Shown here piece by piece: positions 32,326 to 44,606 of a stretch of 64,000 bases of DNA. Under the pieces are notes generated by a model. It had not been told where the DNA came from. It saw only the letters and a program-made list of their open reading frames with translations, and made no database searches. The position numbers and the translations under genes are program-made. How positions within the stretch are numbered: position 1 is the first letter of the stretch; every line of letters starts with the position of its first letter. This DNA is from Symbiodinium microadriaticum. Lineage: Eukaryota; Sar; Dinophyceae; Suessiales; Symbiodiniaceae. The DNA lies in contig LSRX01000480.1 of assembly GCA_001939145.1 (NCBI GenBank), positions 421,622 through 485,621 of the forward strand, given 5' to 3'.

Positions 32326-32950
32326 AAAATCTTCGTGAGGGTCGTATTTTTATCTTAAAAATGCCAACAGTCATAGGGATGGGTCCCCCGAACCGGGGAT
32401 CCTCGTAAGTGTTATGATTTTGATGCTATACAACTTCGTGGCGTGTCCAAAATGGCGACACTCTCTTGGACGGGCCACGGTTTCGGCGTGCGTCGCGCCC
32501 AGCTGCTGTCCCTCATCCCTAAATCAATCTATATCTATGTATTTAAATCCTAATTTATATGTTTATTCTCTCCATTGGTCTCACGAACCTTTGGAATCTT
32601 ATTCAATGGCGCGTAGCCGAACTTCCGAATGAATCTGAATTCAAATCTGATCTGCTGGAAAAATACACAGTTCGTCTCATGACGGAGTGATAGATATAAA
32701 GGACTTTGATCGAATTTCGCTTTCAAGGATATATAATTATCGGGAAAATACTTAGGTACCAATTCATCATACACAACAGAAAAGAAGAACACTGTCATAT
32801 TTAAATCCTAAACCTTACCACAGGGGGCGCGGGATTGCAAATAATAAACCCAATACCCACCACCCACTACCACACCACAGCGGGGAAGGATGAGAAACAC
32901 TAAACCTGAAACCTACATTCCACCCCTCACAAGAGGGGGACGAGGGGGGG
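32326..32950. repeat. Diverged GC-rich repeat, copy 1 (interrupted)
   Basis: Shares with copy 2 AATCTTCGTGAGGGTCGT, CGGGGATCCTC, TTCGTGG-GTGTCCAAA, TGGCGACACTC, CCACGGTTTCGG, GCGCCCAGCT and CCTAAATC in the same order. It is interrupted at 32540-32811 by an insertion, and the match resumes at about 32812 with CACCACA, GGGCGCGGG and AACACTAAACCT blocks. Confidence 0.7.
32540..32811 (-). mobile_element. 244-bp insertion between 14-bp direct repeats, carrying an 82-codon frame
   Basis: Identical 14-bp repeats TATTTAAATCCTAA lie at 32540-32553 and 32798-32811, flanking 244 bp that is AT-rich and absent from copy 2 of the surrounding repeat. On the minus strand the insert is almost exactly one open frame, from ATG at 32798 to TAG at 32550-32552 (begins MTVFFFSVVYDELVPKYF, ends RETNGENKHIN). 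No terminal inverted repeats and no poly(A) were seen. The arrangement looks like an insertion with target-site duplication; recombination between short repeats is an alternative. The protein is not recognised. Confidence 0.5.
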
Positions 32951-33047
32951 TTGAACAACCCACGTAAACACCCCCCCCACCGACACCACAGGGGCTGGGG
33001 GAAACATACTAGTGGGGCTAAGGGGTGGTACCATGATATACACCCGA

Positions 33048-33380
33048 AATCTTCGTGAGGGTCGTCATATTTGTCTCAGCCCGAATCGGGGATCCTCATG
33101 AGTATTGAGACTTTTGAATCTATACAATTTCGTGGTGTGTCCAAAGTGGCGACACTCGCCTGGATTGACCACGGTTTCGGTCTGCGCCGCGCCCAGCTAT
33201 TGACCCTCAATCCTAAATCCGTTCATATCTATACACCCAAACCCTAAACAATCCCACCACCGACACCACAAGGAGCGCGGAGGTGCAAACCTTAAATCCA
33301 ACTCCCGCCGCCACGCCACAAGGAGGAGGGAAGGGATTAAACACTAAACCTAAAACCCGCCACCCACCCCCACACCACAC
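33048..33380. repeat. Diverged GC-rich repeat, copy 2 (uninterrupted)
   Basis: Begins AATCTTCGTGAGGGTCGTC and follows copy 1 through CCACGGTTTCGG, GCGCCCAGCT and CCTAAATCC to GGAGCGCGG and AACACTAAACCT without the 244-bp insert. Further ACCACA/CCACCAC-rich, poly-G-containing DNA follows to about 33560. Confidence 0.7.
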
Positions 33381-34780
33381 CACATTACAGGGGAAGAGAA
33401 GAGGCGGGGGGGGGGGCTAAACCCAAAACCTCGCCCCACGCCACAGGAGGGATGAAGGCTTAAATAACCCACGTAAACAACCCCACCACTCACGCTACAG
33501 AAACAAGGGGGAAGCAACATAACAGGGCCGATAAGAGAGAATAATCATGAAGGGGGGTTGGGCGACATTGCACCATATATCTTCAAATTTGCCAGGATTT
33601 AGTTCGAATCGTAATCGGCGGGTAGCAATGGCAAGGCGATTTTATTGAGATAATAATATGAAGATAATCGCCGCCCAGGCATATATCGTTAAGAACGTCA
33701 AAAGATACCATCATAAATTCAAGCGATATGTCGTAGGGTCAAAGCCAGTCGGGCAGCTTATAATCGATTGCAAAAAATAAATAAATACGATCAAATAAGA
33801 ATTCGTCATAGTGATAATATATTTATTCCATATAAGAAAAAGAATCCCGACAAATATACTCGGACTTATCATAATAGGCCTATGCTATCCAGTATATTAA
33901 AAGCATTATAAAAATCGATCTATATTTTCTACGAAAAAGAAAAGAAAATAATTCCACCGAAAAAAAATGATAATTCGGAGAGATCCCTAAGTCTCATAAT
34001 AAATTATTTAGAAATTTCTTTAATTTCGATAGTCGTATAAATTAATATTTAGATTTTTAATAATTAATAAATATGAAAAAAAAATATATAGAAAAAAAAA
34101 TCATCATTTCCTAGAGAAAATAAATATATAGAGATTATTCGAGATAATCAATATTAAATTCAAAAATATATTTAATATATAGTTTCCGTTTCTCTTAAAA
34201 TTTATATTTAAAATATTGTCGAATTTCGAAATTAGTATATATATTTTTATTAATTTCCAAATCAAATATATCCTAAAATATTAAATCAAATCTAAATATT
34301 TTTCCGAAAAAATCGTATCTTTCAAAATATCTTTATTATAGAAATGCAAAATCTCAAAAATCCAATAAAATTCATATATAATATAAAATAAATATATAAT
34401 ATCTTAAAATCCAAAGAATCTAAAATAATAAATTTCAAAATATCATTAATTATATCTAAATTCATTTCTCAAATCTCGTCAATCTAGTCAAGAATAATTC
34501 CTAATTCATTATTATACGATGAATTCCGAAAATAATTATTCTATATCAATAGAATTCATTGTTTATATTATTATTTATATCTAGACCGAATATTGCCTCG
34601 TCTTTTTTTTATCTTCATATATAAGATAACTATCTTACAAAATATATATAATTTCTCATCCGAATTTTAAATATTCAATAGAATTTAGTAATATCCCAAA
34701 TAATTCTTCTAATCTTTTCTATATATAAATATTAGGAATACGCCGCGTTAGGATTATAATCAATTCTTCACTCCCAATGC

Positions 34781-35227
34781 AAGAACCTCATAGTGTTACC
34801 ACACTGTGGGGAATATGTACATACCTATATATACATCTATCTTGTATATATATATATATATATATATGTATATGAAATATATCTTCCAAAATATCTGTGT
34901 ATTTTCCCGTGATTTTTCGCTCTGTTGCGAGATTCAGGTCATCCGCGAGGTGGCGGCCTCCTCTTTCCCATCTTCCGCTTTCCCTCAATTCGGACCCGGT
35001 CGAGCACGGGTTTTAGCACCCGGATCAGCTGAAGAAACGCCTGTGAAGGGTATCTTTGGAGGATGCAGTTTCGTATAAGAGTGAGGCATGCAGAGTGGCA
35101 CACGTAGCACACATTGAGCCGCTTTAGCCGTGCAACAGCTACACAAGCGACCTCCGAGGCCCGCCCACCCACGACCCCAGACCAGTGAAAAAAGTGGATA
35201 CAACAGGCACTCGGTACTCCGAAAAAC
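34781..35227. other. Island boundary and spacer
   Basis: AT island sequence ends near 34780. A TA run lies at about 34845-34867. No exon was recognised before the minus-strand exon at 35228. Confidence 0.45.
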
Positions 35228-35460
35228 CGTACCAGCTGCCTATGTCGACAGCCTTAGATTCCGGCGCAACGACTGTTAACAGAGCATGGAAGCCAAACAG
35301 CTCAGCCCAGCCTGTGGCTCTGCCGCACAAGCAAGAACGAAAAGCGACAGGGAGAGAGAGGTCACCCACCTTCTTCAGGACTTGACTCAGACCTTGCCTG
35401 GTGAAGTGGAAAGCCACACCCACAAAGTACCCCGACATCTCAGAAGACATCTCGACAAAA
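35228..35460 (-). CDS. Two candidate minus-strand exons; one resembles a methyltransferase motif
   Basis: Exon 35460-35398 follows AATCAG and encodes FVEMSSEMSGYFVGVAFHFT before a GC donor (phase 2 in, 2 out). Exon 35311-35228 follows CCACAG and encodes WAELFGFHALLTVVAPESKA, then VDIGSWYG, before a GG-GT donor (phase 1 in, 1 out). VVAPESKAVDIGSWYGF resembles motif I of FkbM-like SAM-dependent methyltransferases (hydrophobic residues, then D-G-x-x-G). The two exons are not phase-compatible with each other, so an exon lies between them or one call is wrong. Confidence 0.35.
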
Positions 35461-38400
35461 CTGATTGGGAAGTCTTGCCTCCTTTGCGAGGCCGCAGGAG
35501 GCGAGACTTTCCTCGTCACTTAGCTGCCGGCCATCAAGAAGCAGCCTCAACCAAGACACTCCAAAACAAACATAACAGACTGAAGGGCTGGTTGATCTCA
35601 GCTGAAAATGATTTAAAAAAAAAGCTCCTTCGAAACTGCATAGCAGCGATGCTTCTGTCTGATGCTGCCATGGGTCTGTTGCTCCTCCGCGGGTATGCCG
35701 GCCACTTCTGCCACTGCCTGCACTAAACACCTAGCCAGCCGCATTACCTGGTGGGGACATACACAGTGACGATGCAGACCGTACAGTGCATCTCTACCCC
35801 CTCAAAAATCAAACACCAGGTTCTGAATCTCTCAATTCGCTCAAGCTGTGCCCAAGAACCCATATTCAAGCCCAGGCGTCCTATGTAAACCTGCAACTAC
35901 ACTGGTTATGCCAGGGTATGAATGCTGCACACTGCCTTCTTGACGTTGTAGATGCTTGCTTCTGCAGGAAGGCTCAACTTTGGAAGCTCTTCCCCGGAAA
36001 GTAAGGCGATGTGTAGTGAGATGGCACCTAAAGTGTTCAGGCTCCGGCGGTGATTGCAGCTCTTCGGGCTCGTAGGCTTGTCGCTTGCATTGGTGGCGAA
36101 GTTGCAAAGGGCATCAAGAAGGAATGTGAACGCAACAGCACTCGAACCTGGTTTCCCGACACAGGGAAGTATTGTCCAATGCAGAGCCCGCGAGCATGGG
36201 AAAGTGGCTTCGGTGTCGGGAGTTTGTCGTTCGTGTGTAGCGGTGCAGGCGGCTAAAGAATTTGATTACAAGCGCTTAGTTTCGAAGCTTGAGGTTCCGG
36301 CGGATGGCTGGGATGGGGAGCTCACGATGAGTGCCAGCGAGTGACATTGGCATTGTCAGAGTCCATGCTGTTGACATGGAAACTTTTCGCAGCCGGAATC
36401 TACTGTACGACAGCCTTCACGTGGCAAGCTTTTCCCACCGAGCCTCAAACCGTAAAGCTCGTACCGTAGCTTCGAAACTCCCGAACCAGTGACTAAGGAG
36501 CCGACTTTGCTCTGCACTAGCAGAGGTCGCTGCACCAACGGCGGTTTCACGAACCAGGAAGGCCACGCAACGGCGCTGCATGGTGTGCACGTTGATCTCT
36601 TCAATGGATTCGCAAAAATATACATTCTCTTTGCCTTCGATGCTGAAGCTACCAGTGGCCCATTGGATTGCAAGGGCTTCGGTATGGAAGTGGCGCAACT
36701 CCCAGGGGCTTCAGTGAGTCACAGGCTGTACAGGATTCCGGTGTAGCGGGGCGAGACTGCTATGAGTTTGCAGGGTTTGCCAGGGCAGTACTCCATAGGG
36801 GTTTGAAGAGCTTCCGGGTGGCCGAGCAGTACTGTGAATGATTGCAGTATGCCGGTAGCAATACTTGTTTGACCTAATGGCTTATGGGAGAGGTATCGCT
36901 GCTCTGGTTCTGGCCACGGCTGCATTATGCTCCATAGCAGCCTGTTGCCATCGCTGCCAAGCCACAAACGTTACAGAATCGTTGGTTCGGCGCATCTGTT
37001 GGAGTCAAGCTCTCCCAAAGCTTGGGGCACTCATACTCCCAGTCCTCAGTCCACGTCGTGCACTTCTCCGGGTGTCTAGCCTGCCCTGCCCCAAAACTTC
37101 GCGACAACATACCTAGTCGAAGAAACACATGCTCGGCAGTTGTCTCGGCGATGGGCATGCCTCAACAACCCCTGGCGCTGCTAAAATGCCCTGCCATGTC
37201 CGGGCCTCTGTTCGGTCACCATCGTTTCGGACACCGAGGCCCTGGATGCAACGATCTGGTTTGGCGCCCGGAGACAGGTCGGAAAACCAAGCATTGGGAG
37301 GCTCCAGTCTTGCTGCCGGCAAGGAACGAGCAGGGCTTTGCACCCCCGGCTCTAAAATTCTGTGTCCGGAAGTTGTGGCACAGACACAAAGTCATATCGA
37401 GCATCCCGGCACCCCTTCTAAATAAATGTCGAAACTTGTGTGGACTCTCTGGCACGTAAGCACCAACGTCAGGAAATCATGGCATGCGAGGGTCAAGCCA
37501 ACACAACTGCGAGAAAACTCTCGCGTGCATTCGGTCCCCAGCAAGCTGCCAACAGTAAGGAAAAAGTCTGATGCACATCCAAAACGATGTCAGGATCGGC
37601 TACGCTCAACGTCCGGGCGTTATGGCACTTACGCGGTGCCAAACCATTGGTTCCATTGGTTTGGTCCAACCCTCAAGAAGTTCCGGCATGTAGGTAGTTA
37701 ACCGGTGACGAAGCGCATGTCAACAGTCTTTGGCACAGCTGGGCACCGAAGTATTTTTCAGATGTTTCTGCCGCTTCTTCCAAATTAGGATGAGCGCTGG
37801 GCTCTCTGGTGCCAAAGGTAGCCGCGAAATGGCGGCTGAAACACCACCAAGAACGAAGGTCAAGAGACCCTGGATAGTAGGTTGAGGGGTCGGGCATGCA
37901 CGGGAGGTCGGGGGGATCCTCAGAGGCGGTGTCCGTAAAGGATCCGAGGACATTCGAGGGCTGCTTAAGTGACTGGGCATCCACAGCTGACACGAAACCC
38001 CTAAGACGGTCCGAACTGGGGCCCCTGCTCCCGCACAATTCTCGATGTCAAGAACCTTTGCAGGGTTTGGGTAAGCTGCAACCCAAAGACAGAAACCTAC
38101 AACGATTCCCACCGCTCGCCTTAGGTTCGCTTCCAAGCGGCAGTGCGGAGACCTGCCGGGGAGACTTTCCATGTACTCAGAAGGGCTAACGGCTAAAGCT
38201 GCGACAAGCTGAAGATCGAAGCCTGCAGCGGGATGTCGCCGGTCCATCTGATGCCAGCCTGATTGCAGCCGTGTTAGAAAGCAGGGCTGCCAAGCTGAAG
38301 CCACTTCCACAAACGGAACAGGAGGGAAACGCCGGGCTCTGCTGCAAAACTCGGGAGGCAAGCCAAGACGCCTCGAGGGCCAAAGAGTACAGGGCGGCGG

Positions 38401-38676
38401 CTTTCTGCATGCATTCCCGGGGCGGTAAGGTGAAGACTCCTGCCGGGGTGCGATCTGCAGTCTCCAGTGTTCCCGGATAGTGCCGAAATGCTCTGCGTTG
38501 CTAGATCTGCTTAGCGGAATGCTTTAAGCACTTGATCGCCAACTTCTCCACATGAGCATTGCGAGCGTTAGCATGCAGCAAGGACTACAAACGATGAGCA
38601 CTTGTCTGATCAGAGTGACCGGTGAATACCAAGCTGACTGCCAGTGGCTGCTCTCCTGTGTCATCAGTGACGGAAC
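35461..38676. other. No exon confidently identified
   Basis: Short open frames occur on both strands but none has both a recognisable motif and matching splice borders. This is probably intron or spacer. Confidence 0.4.
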
Positions 38677-39174
38677 CATCAGCAAATTTGAAGCACATGG
38701 TGGTGACTTCCATCAGATCCACCTCTCCGTTGTTGAATTCCTGCACGCAGACATCATGCCCGAAGCTAGGGGAGTGCGAAGATGACACTTGGTCTGACTA
38801 ACGGCCATGCTGTCCCCGTCGTTACAGGCACTACTAACCTAAGTCCTGAAGCTTGCCGTCGTCGTTCAAGACGAACTCCAGCCTTCGGCAGGGTGGCGTA
38901 GCTTCAATTCGTCAGCCTTTAGGTCGGAGCCGCGGCCCCCCGCACCTGTCTCCATCGGTGTCTGTGACCAGCAGTTTCTGCGCCGGGGGAGGCCGTTCAC
39001 CGCGCCATTCGATGCCGGCACGCATGGCCAAGGCATGAAGCCCAAGCGCCTTCTCAACCTGCACACAGCACGACACAGCCCATCCCTCAAGAGAGCTTGC
39101 AAGTCGCCTGGTCTTGCTGCTGAAGTTCGAAAACTCCCTTTGCATCGGTGATGCTACCAGCAGCTGCGCTGTAC
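38677..39174 (-). CDS. Two candidate minus-strand exons of an unrecognised gene
   Basis: Exon 39174-38946 follows CCCAG and encodes about 75 residues (TAQLLVASPMQREFSNFSSK, then LASSLEGWAVSCCVQVEKAL, then GIEWRGERPPPAQKLLVTDT), ending at an AG-GT donor. Exon 38740-38677 follows GTGCAG and encodes EFNNGEVDLMEVTTMCFKFA, then D, before a G-GT donor. Both read as globular protein. Their phases (2 out, 0 in) differ, so another exon may lie between them. Confidence 0.4.
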
Positions 39175-41358
39175 CTGGGTCGGAAGCCAAGAGTCCGAAC
39201 CAAGACGGCACGAGTTGGGAACACAGCCGGGAGAAGTCGAAAACAAGGAGGTGCGAGTCAAAAATTTGCGAAACAAAGAACCCTAGCAGCTGGTTGCCAA
39301 ACCCCAAACCCTACATGAGATCTTGATTGCGACACCCATAACCCTAAAAGAAGACGTAAACCCTAAGAAGAGCCAAACCCCAAGAGGAGATTGCTGCTGC
39401 CTACGACCAGAAATGGCTGCCTGGCCTGCCTGCCACTGCATGCATGAAACTCAGAGAGTGCAATGTGTACTGATGCCCATGGAGAGAGAACAGGTCGCGC
39501 AAGCAGACGCTACAGTAAGGTGTCTTGGCTCGCACACTCCACTGCCACTTAGCAAAGTGCTTCAGCGGTCGAGTATTCAGTCCGACATGCAACACTGTGG
39601 TAAGGAGATGTTTCCAAAGTGCTGCAGCCATCGCACATCCTCGATCTCCAGTTGGCCATTCACATACCTCAGAAACATACAATACGCATCCATAAACGTA
39701 AAGTGCGCGAGACCAACGGCCCTGATGCAGGGCCGTGTGAGGCAACGCTTGCATTTATGCGGATAGCGTTGCTGCAAAGTGGCTCTTTCAGCTTGCCATG
39801 GGCATCAATAATGAAGTGTATGCAGTCACCGTCCTTGTCCAGAAGATCCATCTTGCAGAAGTGCCGAGGGCAAAGGCTAGGACGGCACGGGAGCGACGGC
39901 TTACCGAATCTGATGTCATCGTGCCAGCCGCCGTGCATGCGGTTGGCGGTGGTGGCTGTGGTGGGCTGTTGTTGGAGTGTTGGCGTAGCAGGGTGTTGCC
40001 CTATGATGCCAATGATGTCTGGGGTTTAGTGGGGCTGCAGGTTTGTGGAGTGCAGAGCTGAAAAGGCATGTAGGGAAGCCTCGCGATTTTTTCCGCCGTC
40101 TGTAGAGACGACTGCGATTCAGCAGTGCCACAGTTCTGCAAAAGCGAGCACACCCTGACGTGGAGTCCAGACCAACGCACAGGGCCTGAAGAATCCCGCC
40201 AGTGAAGGCCTCAAGGCGCTTCAAGGCTCTGGAGAAAATTGAGAGACTCTGAGACTTAAATAAATGGCCTTGAAATCCGAATTCGGCAAGCCACACAAGA
40301 GAACATCCGAGCCGAAACAACCTCGAACCCAGACAGTGGAAAGAAAGGTCAAGCATGGAACAGGATCGTTAGTCGGGGATGTGTGCACTCTTCTACGTGC
40401 TCCCATAGTCGCTGCTTCTGTCATTCGGATCTCGAAGTCATTTCGATAAAATGGCTGATGCCAGAAATCTAAACCTAATACTAAAATACTAAACACGGCA
40501 GGGCATTCCCTGCCTTCCTATGACAAGCTGCCTGCTCTTCGAGTGGCTCAGCGCCTCTTGCCCATGTGCAGCCACTTCACTGCCCACCTGTTTCTTGGCC
40601 GACGCGGTGGTGCCAGCTCCTTCAGCTTGTGACATAAGAAATCGACACACGGAAAAACCAAGCAAAATGAGTCTATAGCATCAGGAGGAACGGGCCTGCG
40701 TTCTCTACAAGTCTCGCTACAGTCACCAGGACCTGTACGCCCTGAAGTAAATCCAAGTCTCTTTCCCCTTCTTGAGGACAACGTTACCTGAGCAGCAGGC
40801 AGCAACGAACTCCCCAACCTCAATATCAAGCGTTCTCCAGTCCGAGCAGCACGACTTCGTGCTGCCGTGGTTCCGCTACGGAACAAAGCACCTACCTGTA
40901 CCTTCCATTACGACGGCTCCGGATTCAAGATTGCAGCAAAAACACGACTTACTCAAACATAGAGGGGAAAGCCAGTTTTCACACCAGTGAACACTACAGC
41001 AACAGTGTGGCCGCACTCTCCCTCCCCCAGTAGCTGCAGGCCTCAAAAACCCTGAAGACAAAATATTTTGAACGTCGCAGAGGGGCCTTTCTGGCGAACA
41101 ACACCCACCGAAAATAATCTCAGATGATCACCAACCACCAACCAAAACTCATATTATTGTTAGGAACCACAGGAAAGAGCGGCAACGAACAAAATGCCAT
41201 TGTCAGAAGCAGCCGGCCACACACGACGGCGCCATGCCAACGGCAACGACGACGACAACTGCAACGAGAACTGCAACTATTACACTGATACAGTCACTAC
41301 AGCCCTTGTGATTTTCAGAGCCAAGGCAGAACATGAATCAACTTCGGTTGCTAACATC

Positions 41359-41477
41359 CTGGTTGCTGCCAGGATTCCGTTTGCCCACATGTTAGCCTTC
41401 ACGAAGCCTGTAAAGTTCGTGGCAAACCGGCCATTGGTGAAGGACCACGTCATGCGCGCTCTCGCAGGGTTTCCGGC
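41359..41477 (-). CDS. Candidate minus-strand exon
   Basis: After GACAG, the minus strand encodes AGNPARARMTWSFTNGRFAT, then NFTGFVKANMWANGILAAT, before a GA donor. The + strand is also open here, so the strand call rests on the splice borders and residue pattern. Confidence 0.35.
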
Positions 41478-42595
41478 CTGTCGGTATTGGGTTTTCGAGT
41501 GGATCCCAATTTAGTTCCGCAGTACCGAACTGCTGCTGTTGAAGCTTCTATCTAGGGTTCTAAGACCATCTACATTAGGAGTCCTCCATGTTTCATTGTT
41601 TCCAACACCAAACACGCTGCAAACTAGTCGAAAGCTAGTGGCCTTTTCATCGATCACATCTCTGGTGCGCAGAGAAGCCATGTCCCTCTGCTGCATCCTA
41701 TTAGACCTGCATGTCCAACAGCGCTACCCAGCCCACGCAACTCATGGTGTGCCTTGCCCCTCTGGGGACGGCCGCCGGACAGCATCCTTCCTCCAATCGG
41801 CCCCTTGCGATTCAGGCTTTAGGGGTCAGGGGAAGCGCTTAACTCTTTTCGGAATATATCCATAAACACGACGACTTCCAAGCCTCAATTCCGAACTCTG
41901 ACACACCCCAGCCAACAGAAAACCACTTATGCTGCACATCCTGCTGGCCTCGCGTCTTTCACGGAGAGTGCACGAAGTTCTGCCTCTCCGTCCCTGCTGA
42001 GGCTTCTCCCGTTTGATGCTGTTTCTGTGGCAGGCGCTCGAAGTTACCGAAGAAGGGGTCGCATGCGTGTGTTGAACCACTACCCGACTACTCGTTGCAG
42101 TATCAATCCGACTCAGCGATCTGACAAAACAGGCCGAGGCACCTCGCATCCAAACTGAAATGGCAGAGACTTCGTTTCGCGCTTGAAACCGTTGGTTTTT
42201 GCCATCGTCTCGTTTTCGCCGTCCTGGCCACTTCCAGCACCAAGCGGATCGAACATTCAAACTCCCCCGTGCAGAAAGAAGTCCCCTGTGCTGATTGAAA
42301 AGTATTCATCGACTACTCTAAATGATTCAGGAGAACAGCTGTTTGCCAGAGGTCTCGTCAACAAAGTCCTCAAGCATGCAAGCTTAGGACAGTAGTCTAA
42401 AAGGTCACACCCTCCCCACGGCCCCACCCCAACCCCCTCCTCACTGATCAATCTGCCGCTCTCCAGTCTTGCACGGTGGCGCCCCATCTTCTCAAGGCAC
42501 ATCGCGCGGTTGCGCTGGCACATTTCGCCTGCTGGCTCCACTTCCACCGACCGAAGACGCGACTTCTGTGTCATGGCCTGGGTTGCCCGGCATAC

Positions 42596-42640
42596 CGTGG
42601 AAGGAAAACATGTCCTCAAACTCGGAAATACTCAACAAGA
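42596..42640 (-). CDS. Candidate 45-nt minus-strand exon
   Basis: Bounded by GACAG and G-GTATGC, phase 1 in and out, encoding LLSISEFEDMFSFH. Confidence 0.3.
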
Positions 42641-43739
42641 CTGTCCTGCGGTTTCGTGACTGCCTCGCAAGTTCCGTCAAACTCTGCAGTCATCTTCATG
42701 ACGAATGGTCTCCTTCTTTGGATGGTCCTGATTTGAGAAGTGCGAGGCCTCCGACGCGCGTCCATATCCGCCTGGCTTCAAATGGTCTTCGCCCATCAAA
42801 ATGTGGGGAAGACGGGATCCGAGAATAGGAGTCTTAACCCTGGCGCTTGGCCTCAATCTCAATGGCACATCTGCCGTCGCGGTCTCGAGCTGACCACTTG
42901 ATTTCGCCCTCCTCCGTCTCACCTTTGCCGGGAACTGCACTAGGTCACTAGGCCAAGCCTCGGACCTTCTATGCCGTACAAGTGTATCGCTTCAGCTGAG
43001 TCGCTCAACCGGCGTTCGTCGCTGGTATTGAGGAGGAAAGCATCCAAGACGTCCTCGACGCACCAGCAACCAGCACCAGCTATTTATGGACCACGGTGCA
43101 GCTGTGGCACTGCAGGCATGGCATGACATGGAGAGAGGGGAAAAAACGCAAACATGGCGGCCGGAGGAGGCGCCAGCTGAAGGCAGGGGCAGCCCGAAAT
43201 ACGGCTGTAGTGTGCAAATCCGAATCCGCAAAAGAAGTCCTAAAAAAAGCAGGTCCTGGTTGAAAGCTAACAAGAAAGTGGTGGTAAGGGGAGAGTTTCG
43301 GAGTGATGGGTAGGAGGCGTCGTCAAGCCAAGATTGATGGCATGGATGGGAGAATGTAGGACTGTGCTTGTTTTCGACAGGCACATGTCTGATATGATCT
43401 CTCGCTTGTCCCAAGTGCAGCTGCTCAAAGCATCTGGGCACTAAGGGGCCTGACTTACCTGAAATTCCATGAGGCTTAGAAATCCCCTCTCCGAGGTGTT
43501 TGGTTTGGGAGTGTGCCACTTCGCACGGGCTTGCGCTAAACTGGGCCTGATTATCCGCCATCGTGAAGAGAGATGTCCAATACAGCGAGCCGGTGGCGAT
43601 CTCAAGGAACGGACTGCCCGTGTCCTTGCCATGCAACAGCCGGTAATAGATATATAGATACGGATATAGACATAGATCTAGGTGAAGATCTGGACCTAAA
43701 TATAGACATAGATACTGATACAATAAATAAATAGATGTG

Positions 43740-43757
43740 TGTATATATATATATATA
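43740..43757. repeat. Short TA repeat
   Basis: A TA dinucleotide run flanked by GATATAGA-type words; minus-strand frames over it are repeat translations. Confidence 0.6.
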
Positions 43758-44098
43758 AACCCACACATATACATACATATTTATGATGTAACAGGAAACA
43801 CATAAACAGGCCATGTCAGAAGATAAATGCCCGAAGCAAATCGGCTGCATGTCCATCTAATGAATCAAGCAAGGTCAACACAGGGCTACACAGCTGTTCT
43901 GGAAGTTTACAAGCATCACGGAGCAGCTACCCAGCCCTGCCAGCTGCCCGGAAACCCTCTTGAAAGCTTAGTGATCCCCAAGACGTGACGGCCGCAGAAC
44001 CTTGCTGCCGTACCGACCACCCTTCAACGACAACGATGCCCAACCCCAATTCAAGAGCCGCGACAAGACTATGCAGCAGCAAAGACAAGGCAGAACAC

Positions 44099-44606
44099 TG
44101 GGGTAATCTTCTTTCCGCAACCCGACCTCCTCGACCAGCCCTTGCAACATCTCGTAGTTGAAGAGCAGCGCGCTTGGCATCTCCACCCATGGGTCAATCT
44201 CGGGCGGCTCATCGATGTCGTCATCGTCGTCGGCTGCGGCGCACAGATTCACGTTTGCCAGCTGCCAGCAGGCCCGAACACGCTGACCCTTTACACCACT
44301 TCTGAAGGTTGGGGTCATTTCCCTATTCGTCTATGTGCTAGCTACACTGGTTTGGAGAAGACTTACAAGGTGACGGGTCTGGTGTCTCAGGCTTTGCCGT
44401 AACAGAAACAAAAACCAAATCAAACCCTAATCCTTCATTGACAGCTAGCAAACAACGGTTGTTGCGGAATTGCAACCAGGGCCGTGGCCTACAGAGCTTC
44501 CATGCAGCAGGCCTTGCGACAGATAGCCTTGGATCTCGGCTGCAAGCGCATGGCTGTCGGCGGTGGCATCGGCATCGTCCTCGTCCTCATCCACCTCACG
44601 CATAAT
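44099..44606 (-). CDS. Two phase-matched acidic exons
   Basis: Exon 44606-44528 follows CTGCAG and encodes IMREVDEDEDDADATADSHA, then LAAEIQ, ending in phase 1 before a GC donor. Exon 44233-44099 follows GCCGCAG, enters in phase 1 and encodes ADDDDDIDEPPEIDPWVEMP, then SALLFNYEMLQGLVEEVGLR, then KEDYP, before a GT donor. The 294-nt intron is GC-AG and joins the frames exactly. Acidic linker followed by a helical segment; no family recognised. This is the best-supported minus-strand gene piece between 36 and 58 kb. Confidence 0.5.

Larger units (their letters stand above)
28631..34780. other. AT-rich island of unknown origin
   Basis: Composition changes sharply at about 28630 and returns at about 34780. 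The island is A/T-rich but full of TCGA, ATCG and CGAT words, unlike the TA-microsatellite DNA elsewhere. Few open frames exceed 60 codons, and none matches a gene I can name. Several minus-strand frames are membrane-like: 30076-30363, 31528-31785, 31887-32111 (with FLELLSFVLFAMAAWEYI) and a stop-interrupted stretch near 33620-33760 (TYRLNLWWYLLTFLTIYAWA). Organelle-derived DNA, DNA from another organism and a decayed element are all possible. I looked for plastid and mitochondrial proteins, tRNAs and rRNA and recognised none. Confidence 0.55.

Noticed and set aside
33590..33660. Possible tRNA T-loop (TAGTTCGAATC)
   Set aside because: No acceptor or anticodon stem could be drawn around it.
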